Source: an uncultured Prevotella sp. (GTDB taxonomy: Bacteria > Bacteroidota > Bacteroidia > Bacteroidales > Bacteroidaceae). From it: a stretch of DNA of 41,536 nucleotides. The notes beneath the pieces were generated by a model. It saw only the letters and a program-made list of their open reading frames with translations, searched no databases and had not been told where the DNA came from. The stretch covers positions 1 to 41,536 of the forward strand of contig CAJONQ010000031.1 in assembly GCA_905235835.1 (NCBI GenBank). Reading direction: 5' to 3'. Made by a program: the position numbers and the translations under genes. Positions 1 through 6,715 of this stretch are shown in pieces. How positions within the stretch are numbered: the first letter of the stretch is position 1; every line of letters begins with the position of its first letter.

Positions 1-857
1 CTCTTCTGCCCTATATGCTCATCCACATAAGGAAGCTGTCCCCGGACGATTCCAGCCACTATATTACTCATCCGGTAGTTGTAGCCGATCTCCTCATGCT
101 GATACCACGGAGCAGCTTCACGGCTCTGCGTAGACCACTTCCGAACCTTGTCCGCATCCTCTTTGCTGTCGGTCAGGAACATCCCCCCGCTGCTGCCTGT
201 GACCACCTTATTACCGTTATAGCTTATGGCGTTGTACGATCCCCATGACCCAGTTTCGATCCACTTGTCGCCGAGCTTATACTTCGCTCCCAGGGATTCT
301 GCAGCGTCCTCCACAATTAGGGCACCGTGAGCATCAGCTATCGCTTTCAACTCCTCCATTTTGCCAGGAGTGCCATATAGGTGTGCCACGACCACGAGTT
401 TCACGTCCGGATATATTTCAAAGGCTTTTTCCAGCGCTGCCGGGTCCATGTTCCAGGTATCCCGTTCTGTGTCTATGAACACAGCTTCACCATCTTCATA
501 AGCGACCGGGTTTATTGAGGCATCGAACGTGACATCACTGCAAAACACTTTCTTGCCAGCCAGAGTCCCCGTATTCGGCTTCGACTGACCATAGAGCTTT
601 TCTCCGGCGAGTTTTGTCGCGAGATGCAGCGCGGCAGTACCACAGGAAAGAGCCACGGCATATTTGCAGCCGATATACTCCGCAACCTGCTTTTCTACAA
701 CATTGATATTCTCGCCCACTGTGGATACCCAGTTGGTCTGAATCGCTTCGTCCACCCAGTGTTGCTCGTCTCCGTGCATGGTCGGGCTGGACAGCCACAG
801 TTTATTCTCAAACGGTTTAATTCCCGCAAATCTCGGATCGTTTAAAAAGTCGTACAT
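1..857 (-). CDS. DegT/DnrJ/EryC1/StrS-family PLP aminotransferase, 3' end cut by window edge
   Basis: This reading frame is open from an ATG at 857 to the window edge (285 codons seen, no stop). The family transfers an amino group to keto-sugar nucleotides in the cytoplasm, making amino sugars for surface glycans. Seen: the early ALSCGTAALHLA segment (PLP phosphate region), VVVAHLYGTPG, the IVEDAAESLGA segment with the cofactor-binding Asp, and SYNGNKVVTGSSGG, whose Lys is the expected Schiff-base residue. The N-terminus (MYDFLNDPRFAGIKPF, then LSSPTMHGDEQ) resembles capsule-locus aminotransferases of the LegC/PglE kind, but the exact substrate cannot be told. Its richer GC content differs from the AT-rich ATPase module upstream. 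Family members are about 370-400 residues, so roughly a quarter is missing. Confidence 0.9.
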   Translation of the reverse strand, partial: MYDFLNDPRFAGIKPFENKLWLSSPTMHGDEQHWVDEAIQTNWVSTVGENINVVEKQVAEYIGCKYAVALSCGTAALHLATKLAGEKLYGQSKPNTGTLAGKKVFCSDVTFDASINPVAYEDGEAVFIDTERDTWNMDPAALEKAFEIYPDVKLVVVAHLYGTPGKMEELKAIADAHGALIVEDAAESLGAKYKLGDKWIETGSWGSYNAISYNGNKVVTGSSGGMFLTDSKEDADKVRKWSTQSREAAPWYQHEEIGYNYRMSNIVAGIVRGQLPYVDEHIGQK

Positions 858-995
858 TTGGTTCCCTCGTTTCCTCAGATAATTTATTTATGCGATCTAT
901 TTCTAAGATGGCGGTAAAATGGTTCTCACGTAGCCTGCTCCCCGGAACACAAATCCTATGCGTCCAATCAACACTTTAGCGCAGTAGCTGACATC

Positions 996-1127
996 TTATT
1001 TCAAGATCTCCAACCGCTGCGTGTAAAGAACTAATTGTTCTCTGGCTTCTCGTTCTTCGCCAATTCCAATCGATGTGGTTATCACACCGGCTCGAATCAG
1101 AGGAGACTTTATTGGCTCCGCAATACC
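996..1127 (-). pseudogene. Orphan C-terminal coding fragment of unknown family
   Basis: After two adjacent stop codons, a frame of 43 codons reads like protein (GIAEPIKSPLIRAGVITTSI, then GIGEEREAREQLVLYTQRLEILK) and ends with TAA at 998-996. No in-frame ATG precedes it, so it looks like the 3' remnant of a lost gene rather than a working one. I do not recognise the family. The rest of the 858-1278 gap holds no convincing gene, repeat or promoter. Confidence 0.3.
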
Positions 1128-1278
1128 TCACTAATAAACCAAAAGTCCCACGGTATCCGTGATTTTTGTAGTGGAGATAGTATACTACTTCCACTATTAT
1201 TTTACAACACTTTCTTTTAATCAGATTGTGCTACAAAACATCGTTCTCACACGCATTGTTACAATTAAACATTTATTA

Positions 1279-1476
1279 TCAGTTGTATGGTCGTGCATAG
1301 AACACCACGCTATTTACCCACAGAGGATCTAACACAACACCCCTTTCCGAATTTGCTACATACACCGTCATTTCGTCAACAATATATTGCAACATGTTTA
1401 ATGTTTCGAAACCCTCCATTCTCCCCTGTAGTGAAGCCCTTACCATATCAAAGCAATGCCTCAGTACTTCTTTCAT
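1279..1476 (-). CDS. Small protein, third gene of the ATPase/TOPRIM module
   Basis: A 65-residue frame starts with ATG two bases after the stop of the TOPRIM-like gene, which suggests translational coupling in the same transcript. The protein (begins MKEVLRHCFDMVRASLQGRM, ends VNSVVFYARPYN) is a mix of charged and hydrophobic residues with no transmembrane stretch or signal peptide. Codon use looks like real coding. I do not recognise it. It could be an accessory or regulatory subunit of the defence-like module, or a remnant of a longer gene, because the DNA beyond its stop is non-coding. Confidence 0.5.
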   Translation of the reverse strand: MKEVLRHCFDMVRASLQGRMEGFETLNMLQYIVDEMTVYVANSERGVVLDPLWVNSVVFYARPYN

Positions 1477-1478
1477 AT

Positions 1479-2321
1479 TTATAAATTAACTACTTTTTCC
1501 TCCATCGCAGCGCGTTGCGCTTCGTATGCCTTTCCCTTTTCTTCGGTTCCATGCTCTCCGGCAGGATGATAAGTATCAACTACTTCAGCCACCAAATCGC
1601 GAATATCCTCTCGATCCTCATAAGCAGCTTTCATAAGTTCCTGCAACTGAACCAGGAATTTATCCTCATCAAAGTCAATCTTGTTGAAACCGACTCTGTC
1701 ACAGAAATAGGCGTCCTTGCCGATCACGACAACGTCGGAAACGGAGAGGGAATGTCCTCTGTGGAGAGGGTGTCTGCCGGTATTGAACTGAGCGTAGATT
1801 TCTTCGAGATTATCCTCAGGATTGAAGTATTGAAGGATGTCAGAATCGGAAATATCTCCTTTCCATTTATCAAGTAACGCTAACATCCAGGTTTCTACTT
1901 CCATAATTGCAAAATGTATTTTAACATTTGTGACATTTGCCTCTTCAATTTGCTGGCGAGCAGATAACAGGAATTCTTGATTTAACTCTGAATCAACTAC
2001 TGAAGAAGATTGTGCTCTATAAAAACTGCTATACATATCACGAAGCCCTATAATCATCTGATATCCTTTGGCGATTAAACCCGCTTGACGACGAAGCATT
2101 GCTGATAATACCTTATTGTCACCTCCTGCATTAATAATCAAATAATAATAAGGAGCATCTTCATTTCCATAATCGTATTCCGCTGACTCAAGTTGCTCTG
2201 ATATTAATCGAAGACAACGGATGCAGACTAAATTTACATCATAGGCATAACGCCTAAGAAGCATCTCGCGTATAAAAATCTGTTCTGCTTGACCTTCTAC
2301 AAATAATACTATTTTTCGCAT
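1479..2321 (-). CDS. TOPRIM/RloB-like putative nuclease, partner of an AAA ATPase
   Basis: 280 residues. The N-terminus KIVLFVEGQAEQIFI has the hydrophobic strand, Gly and Glu of a TOPRIM or RloB/DUF4276-type nuclease (VEG..E at residues 8-13). A second acidic site lies in IIGLRDMY (Asp95) and a third conserved-looking block is FAIMEVETWMLALLDKW (about 137-153), like the E-x-W-(L/M)LA motif of RloB relatives. It is encoded one base after the upstream ATPase stop, the layout of split OLD-like and PARIS-like defence pairs, in which the ATPase senses infection and the TOPRIM protein cuts nucleic acid. Cleavage activity is inference. The last 50 or so residues (YEDREDIRDLVAEVVDTYHP onward) come from more GC-rich DNA than the rest, hinting at a recombined 3' end. 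Confidence 0.6.
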   Translation of the reverse strand: MRKIVLFVEGQAEQIFIREMLLRRYAYDVNLVCIRCLRLISEQLESAEYDYGNEDAPYYYLIINAGGDNKVLSAMLRRQAGLIAKGYQMIIGLRDMYSSFYRAQSSSVVDSELNQEFLLSARQQIEEANVTNVKIHFAIMEVETWMLALLDKWKGDISDSDILQYFNPEDNLEEIYAQFNTGRHPLHRGHSLSVSDVVVIGKDAYFCDRVGFNKIDFDEDKFLVQLQELMKAAYEDREDIRDLVAEVVDTYHPAGEHGTEEKGKAYEAQRAAMEEKVVNL

Positions 2322-2322
2322 C

Positions 2323-3384
2323 TTATTCTCCTTTACTTAGATACTTATCAATGAAGTCGGAGGAAAAGAAATCGAAATTACTTAATCCCGTCATTTTAAA
2401 TTTACGGAAAAGATCTGGATTTGTATATTGATTTATTGATGTAACCTTACTGCCTATACGTCTAAGAATCTGCCAATTCGAAATATCTACCACATCCATC
2501 AGAAAAGCGTCATTAGAACTAGCAATTACCTGCAAACCATTCTGACTACAATCATCAAAAATCATTCGCCCTAAACGTGTTGATCTAGAATAATCCAGAC
2601 CTTCACTCATATCATCGATTAGTAATAAAGAAGCTTTTGAGCTCTTCTTTATATACTCCATATAACACAACAGATATAAAGTACGAAGCATTCCACTAGA
2701 GAGTTGCATGTCAAAGATATTCTCACTTACCAGTTTTTCTTTGACATTCACTAATTTAACACTTTCATTAGCTTTGAGCGTACTTATAGAAATAATATTA
2801 TAATCCAATTTGCTTGCGTTCTTCAAAACACGACCTTTTTCATCATTATCCAACGCATCTACTAATTCACTAAAAGAAAACGGACTAATAAAACGTGACG
2901 AACCAATGATTGTATATGGGTTAATATCAGAACAAGAGACGCAATTTACTCCTTCAGCCCAAATCATTAATTGTTCTATTTCGGGGTAAGCATTTTTATC
3001 TCTTCTAACCTGTACTATAAGCTTATCTGTTGGTGGGTTAATTACATCCGACTTATATCTAGCTGTCTTAGATGTACGCTTGATTAATACTTCATCATTT
3101 ACTATTAAAGACTCTTTATCAATTATTCCATCCTTAACTGCAAAACTATAATTCATTTTGAAGTGACTATCCACAGCATCTGCAAAGACCATTTCTGCAG
3201 AAAAGGAATTAACACCCAAAAAAAACTGTTTCATCTGCATAAATGACACAACATTTTGCAATGCATGAATTGAACGGGTCTTGCCTGTAGAATTACGCCC
3301 CACAATAAGACACGAAGAACTAGCAAGTGTAAGATTGGTTAGCTCCCACTTACTTTCTTTATAAGAAAATGACGATAATAGCAT
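2323..3384 (-). CDS. AAA15/ABC-type ATPase of a putative defence operon
   Basis: 353 residues. Walker A is GRNSTGKT at 30-36 (VGR NSTGKT), an ABC-like signature LSSGM is at 228-232, Walker B is LLLIDD at 253-258 followed by the D-loop-like MSEGLD, and the switch region is VIASSND around 286-292. These fit the SMC/OLD/AAA_15-AAA_21 class found in defence modules. Two departures stand out: the catalytic Glu after Walker B is replaced by Asp (IDD rather than IDE), and the usual switch His is absent (SSND). It is the first gene of the operon, followed one base later by the TOPRIM-like gene. The duplicated leader and promoter at 3436-3626 lie just upstream. The DNA is AT-rich compared with the sugar genes on either side, which fits horizontal gain. 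Confidence 0.7.
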   Translation of the reverse strand: MLLSSFSYKESKWELTNLTLASSSCLIVGRNSTGKTRSIHALQNVVSFMQMKQFFLGVNSFSAEMVFADAVDSHFKMNYSFAVKDGIIDKESLIVNDEVLIKRTSKTARYKSDVINPPTDKLIVQVRRDKNAYPEIEQLMIWAEGVNCVSCSDINPYTIIGSSRFISPFSFSELVDALDNDEKGRVLKNASKLDYNIISISTLKANESVKLVNVKEKLVSENIFDMQLSSGMLRTLYLLCYMEYIKKSSKASLLLIDDMSEGLDYSRSTRLGRMIFDDCSQNGLQVIASSNDAFLMDVVDISNWQILRRIGSKVTSINQYTNPDLFRKFKMTGLSNFDFFSSDFIDKYLSKGE

Positions 3385-3435
3385 TAATATTATTTAGTCA
3401 GCTTTCGCTATGATATACAAATTCATTTATTTTAG

Positions 3436-3626
3436 TTGAGAGGGGGAATGACTTATCCATTGGATACATCTACCCCTTCCTTCACTGCCTTACCTTTTTT
3501 CATGGCGGTGAGGGGAGGGGTTAATGATGCCTAAAAGGATATAGGTCAACGAGTTACCACCTCTACACGAGGGACGGAGTCCCGTAGATTCAATAGGTCT
3601 TGTGTCCTATAACGGGGCAAAGGTAC
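3436..3626 (-). promoter_or_regulatory. Duplicated structured leader element, copy 1 (upstream of the ATPase operon)
   Basis: This 191-bp stretch is nearly identical to 5844-6036, in the same orientation and likewise in front of a minus-strand gene. Read on the minus strand it begins with a Bacteroidetes -7 box and then offers several possible hairpins: ATAGG...CCTAT near the 5' end, CTACG around GGGACTCCGTCCC closing with GTAG, CACCGCC...GGCAGTG, and a final TATCC-AAT-GGATA hairpin inside an outer GGGG...CCCC stem. The loop differs between copies (AAT or AAA) while the stem is kept. A transcribed, structured 5' leader is my inference; the duplication itself is seen directly. It ends about 50 bp before the ATPase start codon. 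Confidence 0.65.
3618..3625 (-). promoter_or_regulatory. Promoter -7 box (TACCTTTG) for leader copy 1
   Basis: TACCTTTG on the minus strand matches the Bacteroidetes consensus TAnnTTTG. I see no clear TTG at the -33 spacing in this copy. It would start transcription of the structured leader and then the ATPase operon. Confidence 0.55.
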
Positions 3627-3677
3627 GACTTTTTGGGGAGATTTCCGATAATTTTGTTGTTTTTTTATTATTTTAAC

Positions 3678-3830
3678 GAACACGAATTGCACGAATTGAC
3701 ACGAAATTTAATGTAGATAACAATCAGTGCTGATTGCTTTGTTCAAAAAACAAAGATTCTTACATTGAAGAAGATTAAAGAGGGCTTTCATAAAGTCTTC
3801 TTCAACGTAAAAATTATTATCTACATAAAA
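3678..3830. repeat. Structured direct repeat, copy A (3' of the GxxExxY gene)
   Basis: This 153-bp stretch is repeated at 4241-4390 with one 3-base difference. It opens with the period-9 motif CACGAATTG twice. The core is bracketed by the inverted pair ATGTAGATAA and TTATCTACAT. Inside are three nested hairpins: CAATCAG..CTGATTG, CTTTGTT..AACAAAG, and a long arm TTGAAGAAGA..TCTTCTTCAA. The whole could fold as a multi-branch, cloverleaf-like structure in RNA or single-stranded DNA. Each copy sits about 20 bp after the stop codon of a minus-strand gene. It carries no open reading frame. Confidence 0.8.
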
Positions 3831-3864
3831 GGATATTATTCGGATGATTTGTAAAAATCATGGG

Positions 3865-4236
3865 TTATAATACTATTCGTTCTTTTTCAAGTTCATCGCT
3901 GTTTCCGAAATTAAGCAATAGCCCCAGCTGATAACCTGTGGCATGAAGGTAATTGTATACTTGAGAGCGATGAGCATCTTCGAGATTGCTTACCGCCTTC
4001 AACTCTACTATGATCTTTCCAAAGCAAACGAAGTCTGCTTTATAGGTTTGCTTAAGTTTAATGCCATCGTATTCTATGGTAAGTTCCTTCTCACGCTCAA
4101 ATGGTATTCCTTGCTTTTGGAACTCTATTTCAAGGGCTTCTTGATAGACAGCTTCAAGGAAGCCTGGACCGAGGGTATTATAGACCTTAAAGGCGGCACC
4201 GATAATCTTGTAACTTTCTTCTTTATAGACTATCAT
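3865..4236 (-). CDS. GxxExxY protein
   Basis: 123 residues. The family signature is at 25-31 (GFLEAVY). Further on, YKADFVCFGKIIVELKA gives Asp68, Glu78 and Lys80 in the D...ExK arrangement of PD-(D/E)XK nucleases, to which this family is related. The biochemical role of GxxExxY proteins is not established; they are common in Bacteroidetes, often among repeats and mobile DNA. The length is normal for the family and the frame is complete. It is flanked on both sides by copies of the same structured repeat, so gene plus repeat may be a unit that moved or was duplicated together. No promoter of its own is visible, so it may be read from the ORF6N side. Confidence 0.9.
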   Translation of the reverse strand: MIVYKEESYKIIGAAFKVYNTLGPGFLEAVYQEALEIEFQKQGIPFEREKELTIEYDGIKLKQTYKADFVCFGKIIVELKAVSNLEDAHRSQVYNYLHATGYQLGLLLNFGNSDELEKERIVL

Positions 4237-4240
4237 ATTA

Positions 4241-4390
4241 GAACACGAATTGCACGAATTGACACGAAATTTAATGTAGATAACAATCAGTGCTGATTGC
4301 TTTGTTCAAAAAACAAAGATTCTTACATTGAAGAAGATTGAGGGCTTTCATAAAGTCTTCTTCAACGTAAAAATTATTATCTACATAAAA
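4241..4390. repeat. Structured direct repeat, copy B (3' of the ORF6N gene)
   Basis: Second copy of the element at 3678-3830, same orientation, identical apart from a missing AAA in the long arm. It has the same ATGTAGATAA/TTATCTACAT outer pair and the same three inner hairpins. It lies between the ORF6N stop and the GxxExxY start codon, only five bases before the latter. Confidence 0.8.
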
Positions 4391-4420
4391 ATTATATTCG
4401 GAAGTGTAAAAGTAAGTTTA

Positions 4421-5017
4421 TCACAGCTCTTGTTTACCCGAATCTTTACGCACCCGCTTGACAGTGTGCTTAATCTTACCAATGAGGAAGTTTATCTCCA
4501 ACGAGCTCTCTGTCTCTTGCGTCTGCAGGTCGGGCATCACAATGTCGGAGAGAACCTCGCCAAAGTGCTGCATCTTAGTCTTCTGCTTCTCCTTGTCCGT
4601 CTCTTGGTGGAGCTCAAGAAGTTCCCTTTTTAACTCCCGAACTTTGACAAAGGTCTCTATGATGGCGAAAGTCATGTCACGAGCCTGCTCTCCTTTCAAT
4701 ATAGTAGCCAGCATATACAGACCACGTTCGGTGAACACTTTGGTTGGATTGCGGTTCATTGCTGAGACATTTGTGGTCAAAATTTTTGACCGCAAATCGC
4801 GTAACTCGCTGGCATTCAACTCGAACATATATCTCGCAGGAAACTTATCCTTATTATTTCTGACCGCCTGATTCACCTCCTTAGTCTGCACTCCATACAA
4901 TTCTGCCACATCAGCATCGGCAATCACCTCTAAATTACGGATGACCGCTATTTTGTCTTCTACTTTTTGGATGTTGAATGCCAAAGCTGTATCATTCTTC
5001 TTCACTAAATTTCCCAT
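4421..5017 (-). CDS. ORF6N domain-containing protein
   Basis: 198 residues. The N-terminal part (IAVIRNLEVIADADVAELYG, then VNQAVRNNKDKFPARYMFEL) is the ORF6N DNA-binding domain, related to KilA-N and best known from phages and mobile elements. The middle segment (KVFTERGLYMLATILKGEQA) is the usual continuation in bacterial homologues. A charged coiled-coil-like stretch (VRELKRELLELHQETDKEKQ) follows. Its target is unknown; by family it binds DNA and may regulate neighbouring or prophage genes. It lies downstream of rfbC on the same strand, about 120 bp away, and is followed by structured repeat copy B. Confidence 0.88.
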   Translation of the reverse strand: MGNLVKKNDTALAFNIQKVEDKIAVIRNLEVIADADVAELYGVQTKEVNQAVRNNKDKFPARYMFELNASELRDLRSKILTTNVSAMNRNPTKVFTERGLYMLATILKGEQARDMTFAIIETFVKVRELKRELLELHQETDKEKQKTKMQHFGEVLSDIVMPDLQTQETESSLEINFLIGKIKHTVKRVRKDSGKQEL

Positions 5018-5135
5018 ATCGTATATTGTATATTTCTCCGTTATTGTTTTTGTTCCTCTTTCAGCATCGTATATTCAGGACTATACATGTCATCAAAGTA
5101 GCAATAGACATCGGCGATAAAAACTGGGTTAGAGG

Positions 5136-5831
5136 TCAGAATGGTGAATCGAAGTCCTTCAGGAGGGGATGGCGGGTGTCCTTTTCACTGAGGATCGCCT
5201 GATCTACAGGGATGTGCCAGTCGATACCGAGGGAGGGGTCGAGGATGCTGACGCCTCCTTCCGCCTCGGGGTGGTAGAACTCGTCACACTTATATTGGAA
5301 CACAGCGGTATCGCTGAGGACGGCAAAGCCGTGGGCAAAGCCTTTGGAGATGAAAAATTGGAGACCGATTTTTCCTGTTAGCGGTGAGCGGTTAGCGGTT
5401 TGCGCATATTCTTTGGCGATACGGGCGCCTTCTTCGTCATGGGCACAGAGGAGGCAGGATACATGCTGACCGTAGGTGGGACTCCCCTTGCGGATGTCTA
5501 CCGCTACGTCGAGGACGGCACCTTTGACACAACGCACCAGTTTGCTCTGGGTATAGGGGGGACGCTGGAAGTGGAGACCACGCATCACACCATAGGATGA
5601 TTTACTCTCGTTGTCCTGGACGAAACGAATTGATGGCTGAGGGATGAGGGATGAGGGATGAGGGATGAGGGATGAGGGATGAGGGATGAGGGATGAGGGC
5701 TGAAGTAGGGGTAAGACCTTCTCGTCGAACTCCCGTTGGGAGAAGGACTCGAAGAAGTAGCCACGGGCGTCTGTGAACACCTTGGGCTCAAGGATCAATA
5801 CGCCGTCGATGTTGGTTTTGATTACATTCAT
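5136..5831 (-). CDS. rfbC: dTDP-4-dehydrorhamnose 3,5-epimerase carrying heptamer-repeat insertions
   Basis: 231 residues, longer than the usual 180-190. The RmlC cupin fold is shown by the start (VLILEPKVFTDARGYFFESF), FVQDNESKSSYGVMRGLHFQ with the catalytic His at about 87, and ISKGFAHGFAVLSDTAVFQYKC. It converts dTDP-4-keto-6-deoxy-glucose to the L-lyxo form on the way to dTDP-rhamnose. Residues 44-67 are an extra linker (SSLIPHP repeated) encoded by eight perfect heptamers; a second extra stretch (ANRSPLT) comes from three heptamers at 5379-5399. Because the array unit is 7 bp, gain or loss of one unit would break the frame; at present the frame is intact. The gene lies right after leader copy 2. 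No rfbA, rfbB or rfbD is in this window. Confidence 0.92.
   Translation of the reverse strand: MNVIKTNIDGVLILEPKVFTDARGYFFESFSQREFDEKVLPLLQPSSLIPHPSSLIPHPSSLIPQPSIRFVQDNESKSSYGVMRGLHFQRPPYTQSKLVRCVKGAVLDVAVDIRKGSPTYGQHVSCLLCAHDEEGARIAKEYAQTANRSPLTGKIGLQFFISKGFAHGFAVLSDTAVFQYKCDEFYHPEAEGGVSILDPSLGIDWHIPVDQAILSEKDTRHPLLKDFDSPF
5379..5399. repeat. Heptamer array inside rfbC (3 units)
   Basis: TAGCGGT, GAGCGGT, TAGCGGT in a row. On the coding (minus) strand it reads as the peptide TANRSPLT, which also turns up in unrelated proteins of this window. Confidence 0.75.
5641..5696. repeat. Perfect heptanucleotide array (GGGATGA x8) inside rfbC
   Basis: Eight perfect copies of GGGATGA, flanked on each side by a near-match (GGCTGA... 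and GGGCTGA). On the minus strand it codes for a repeated SSLIPHP heptapeptide in rfbC. Perfect 7-bp arrays are prone to slippage, and 7 is not a multiple of 3, so each single-unit change switches the frame. Confidence 0.93.
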
Positions 5832-5843
5832 TGTTCATCAGAA

Positions 5844-6036
5844 TTGAGAGGGGTGGAATGACTTATCCTTTGGATACATCTTGCCCTTCCTTCACTGCCG
5901 TTCCATATTTTCATGGCGGTGAGGGGGAGATTAATGACGCCTAAAAGGATACAGGTCAACGAGTTACCACCTCTACACGAGGGACGGAGTCCCGTAGATT
6001 CAATAGGTCTTGTGTCCTATAACGGGACAAAGATAC
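5844..6036 (-). promoter_or_regulatory. Duplicated structured leader element, copy 2 (upstream of rfbC)
   Basis: Near-identical partner of 3436-3626. It starts with a -7 box, keeps the same hairpins (the last with an AAA instead of AAT loop), and ends about 12 bp before the rfbC start codon. The two copies are direct repeats that bracket rfbC, the ORF6N gene and the GxxExxY gene. Recombination between them could delete or multiply that 2.4-kb block. Confidence 0.65.
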
Positions 6037-6055
6037 GGAAAAATAGGTAGATTTC
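6028..6055 (-). promoter_or_regulatory. Promoter for leader copy 2 and rfbC
   Basis: TATCTTTG at 6035-6028 on the minus strand, with TTG at 6058-6056 upstream at a 20-bp spacing, matches the Bacteroidetes sigma-ABfr pattern well. Confidence 0.65.
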
Positions 6056-6080
6056 CAAATTATATTTGATAATTTTCCAA

Positions 6081-6557
6081 GTCACACAGATCTCACAGAT
6101 CACACGGATTTTCTTTTTATAAGGTTTCTTATTGCCTGAACCTTTTATGAAAGCAGGCTTTCAACAGGTTTCTGACAATAATAAACATCATAAAAAGCCA
6201 CGGATTTATCTTTAGGATGTTTTAGGATGTGATGATCGCAAAAAAATGATCAGACAAAATCATCCAGAAAGAATCATCCAGAAAGAATCATCGAGAAAGT
6301 ATCATCGAGAAAATATCATCGAGAAAATATCATCGAGAAAGTATCATCCAGAAAATATCATCCAGAAAGTATCATCGAGAAAGAATCTGTGGAATGGCTG
6401 GAGATGAAACAAAATCATGAAATGGTTTTGTGTTGTGATGGAGGCGGTACGGAACTAAGCTTGCTTAGGAGCAGGACCGCATGCAGCACAACGAAACTGC
6501 GACAGCAGTTTCATCTCCAGCCATTATAATCTGTGAGATCCGTGAGATCTGTGTGAC
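6081..6557. repeat. Large hairpin-rich intergenic element with inverted nonamer arms
   Basis: The left arm (6081-6112, from GTCACACAGATCT) and the right arm (6531-6557, ending GATCTGTGTGAC) are inverted copies of a period-9 CACAGATCT motif. Inside lie a perfect 16-bp inverted pair (6395-6410 and 6508-6523), a GCGGT...ACCGC hairpin holding CTAAG..CTTAG, and the nine-unit 14-mer array. No gene is visible between 6037 and 6588. The same arm type brackets 14270-14712, and a half copy starts at 7173. Confidence 0.7.
6259..6384. repeat. Tandem array of nine 14-mers
   Basis: Nine consecutive 14-bp units of ATCATC(C/G)AGAAA(G/A)(A/T), 126 bp in total. Variation is limited to position 7 and the last two positions. 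There are no spacers, so it is not a CRISPR array. The unit length is twice seven, in keeping with the heptamer arrays elsewhere. Confidence 0.9.
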
Positions 6558-6588
6558 TTTAAAAAAACAATTTAAATACAATAGAAAA

Positions 6589-6690
6589 ATGAAAAAAGAG
6601 ACATTAAATAAGATTATAAATTTCGTGATCACCGTGCTGACTGCAGCACTCAGTACCTTCCTGGTACAAAGCTGTATGATCAACAACTGA
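6589..6690 (+). CDS. Smalltalk protein (33-residue peptide)
   Basis: MKKETLNKIINFVITVLTAA continues to a short hydrophobic helix and ends LVQSCMINN. The length, the MKKE start, the single hydrophobic segment and a Ser-Cys-Met near the end match the Bacteroidetes smalltalk family, which is usually found beside an N-acetylmuramoyl-L-alanine amidase, as here (25 bp gap). The function is unknown; the sequence suggests a membrane-inserted peptide, and its partnership with a lysozyme-like enzyme recalls small holin-like or export helpers (inference). A longer frame reaches upstream to 6481, but it would run through the inverted-repeat element, so the ATG at 6589 is preferred. Confidence 0.85.
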   Translation: MKKETLNKIINFVITVLTAALSTFLVQSCMINN

Positions 6691-6715
6691 TTCCCCTCAA
6701 CTTTCAACTAAAACA

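Noticed and set aside
3678..4390. Integron attC sites
   Set aside because: Palindromic elements follow single genes in one orientation, but no clear GTTRRRY/RYYYAAC core sites and no integrase are present.
5585..5791. 68-codon alternative frame through the rfbC heptamers
   Set aside because: Only a by-product of the repeat being open in several frames; the conserved RmlC motifs are in the longer frame.
6259..6384. CRISPR array
   Set aside because: The 14-bp units are directly tandem with no spacers and there are no cas genes in the window.
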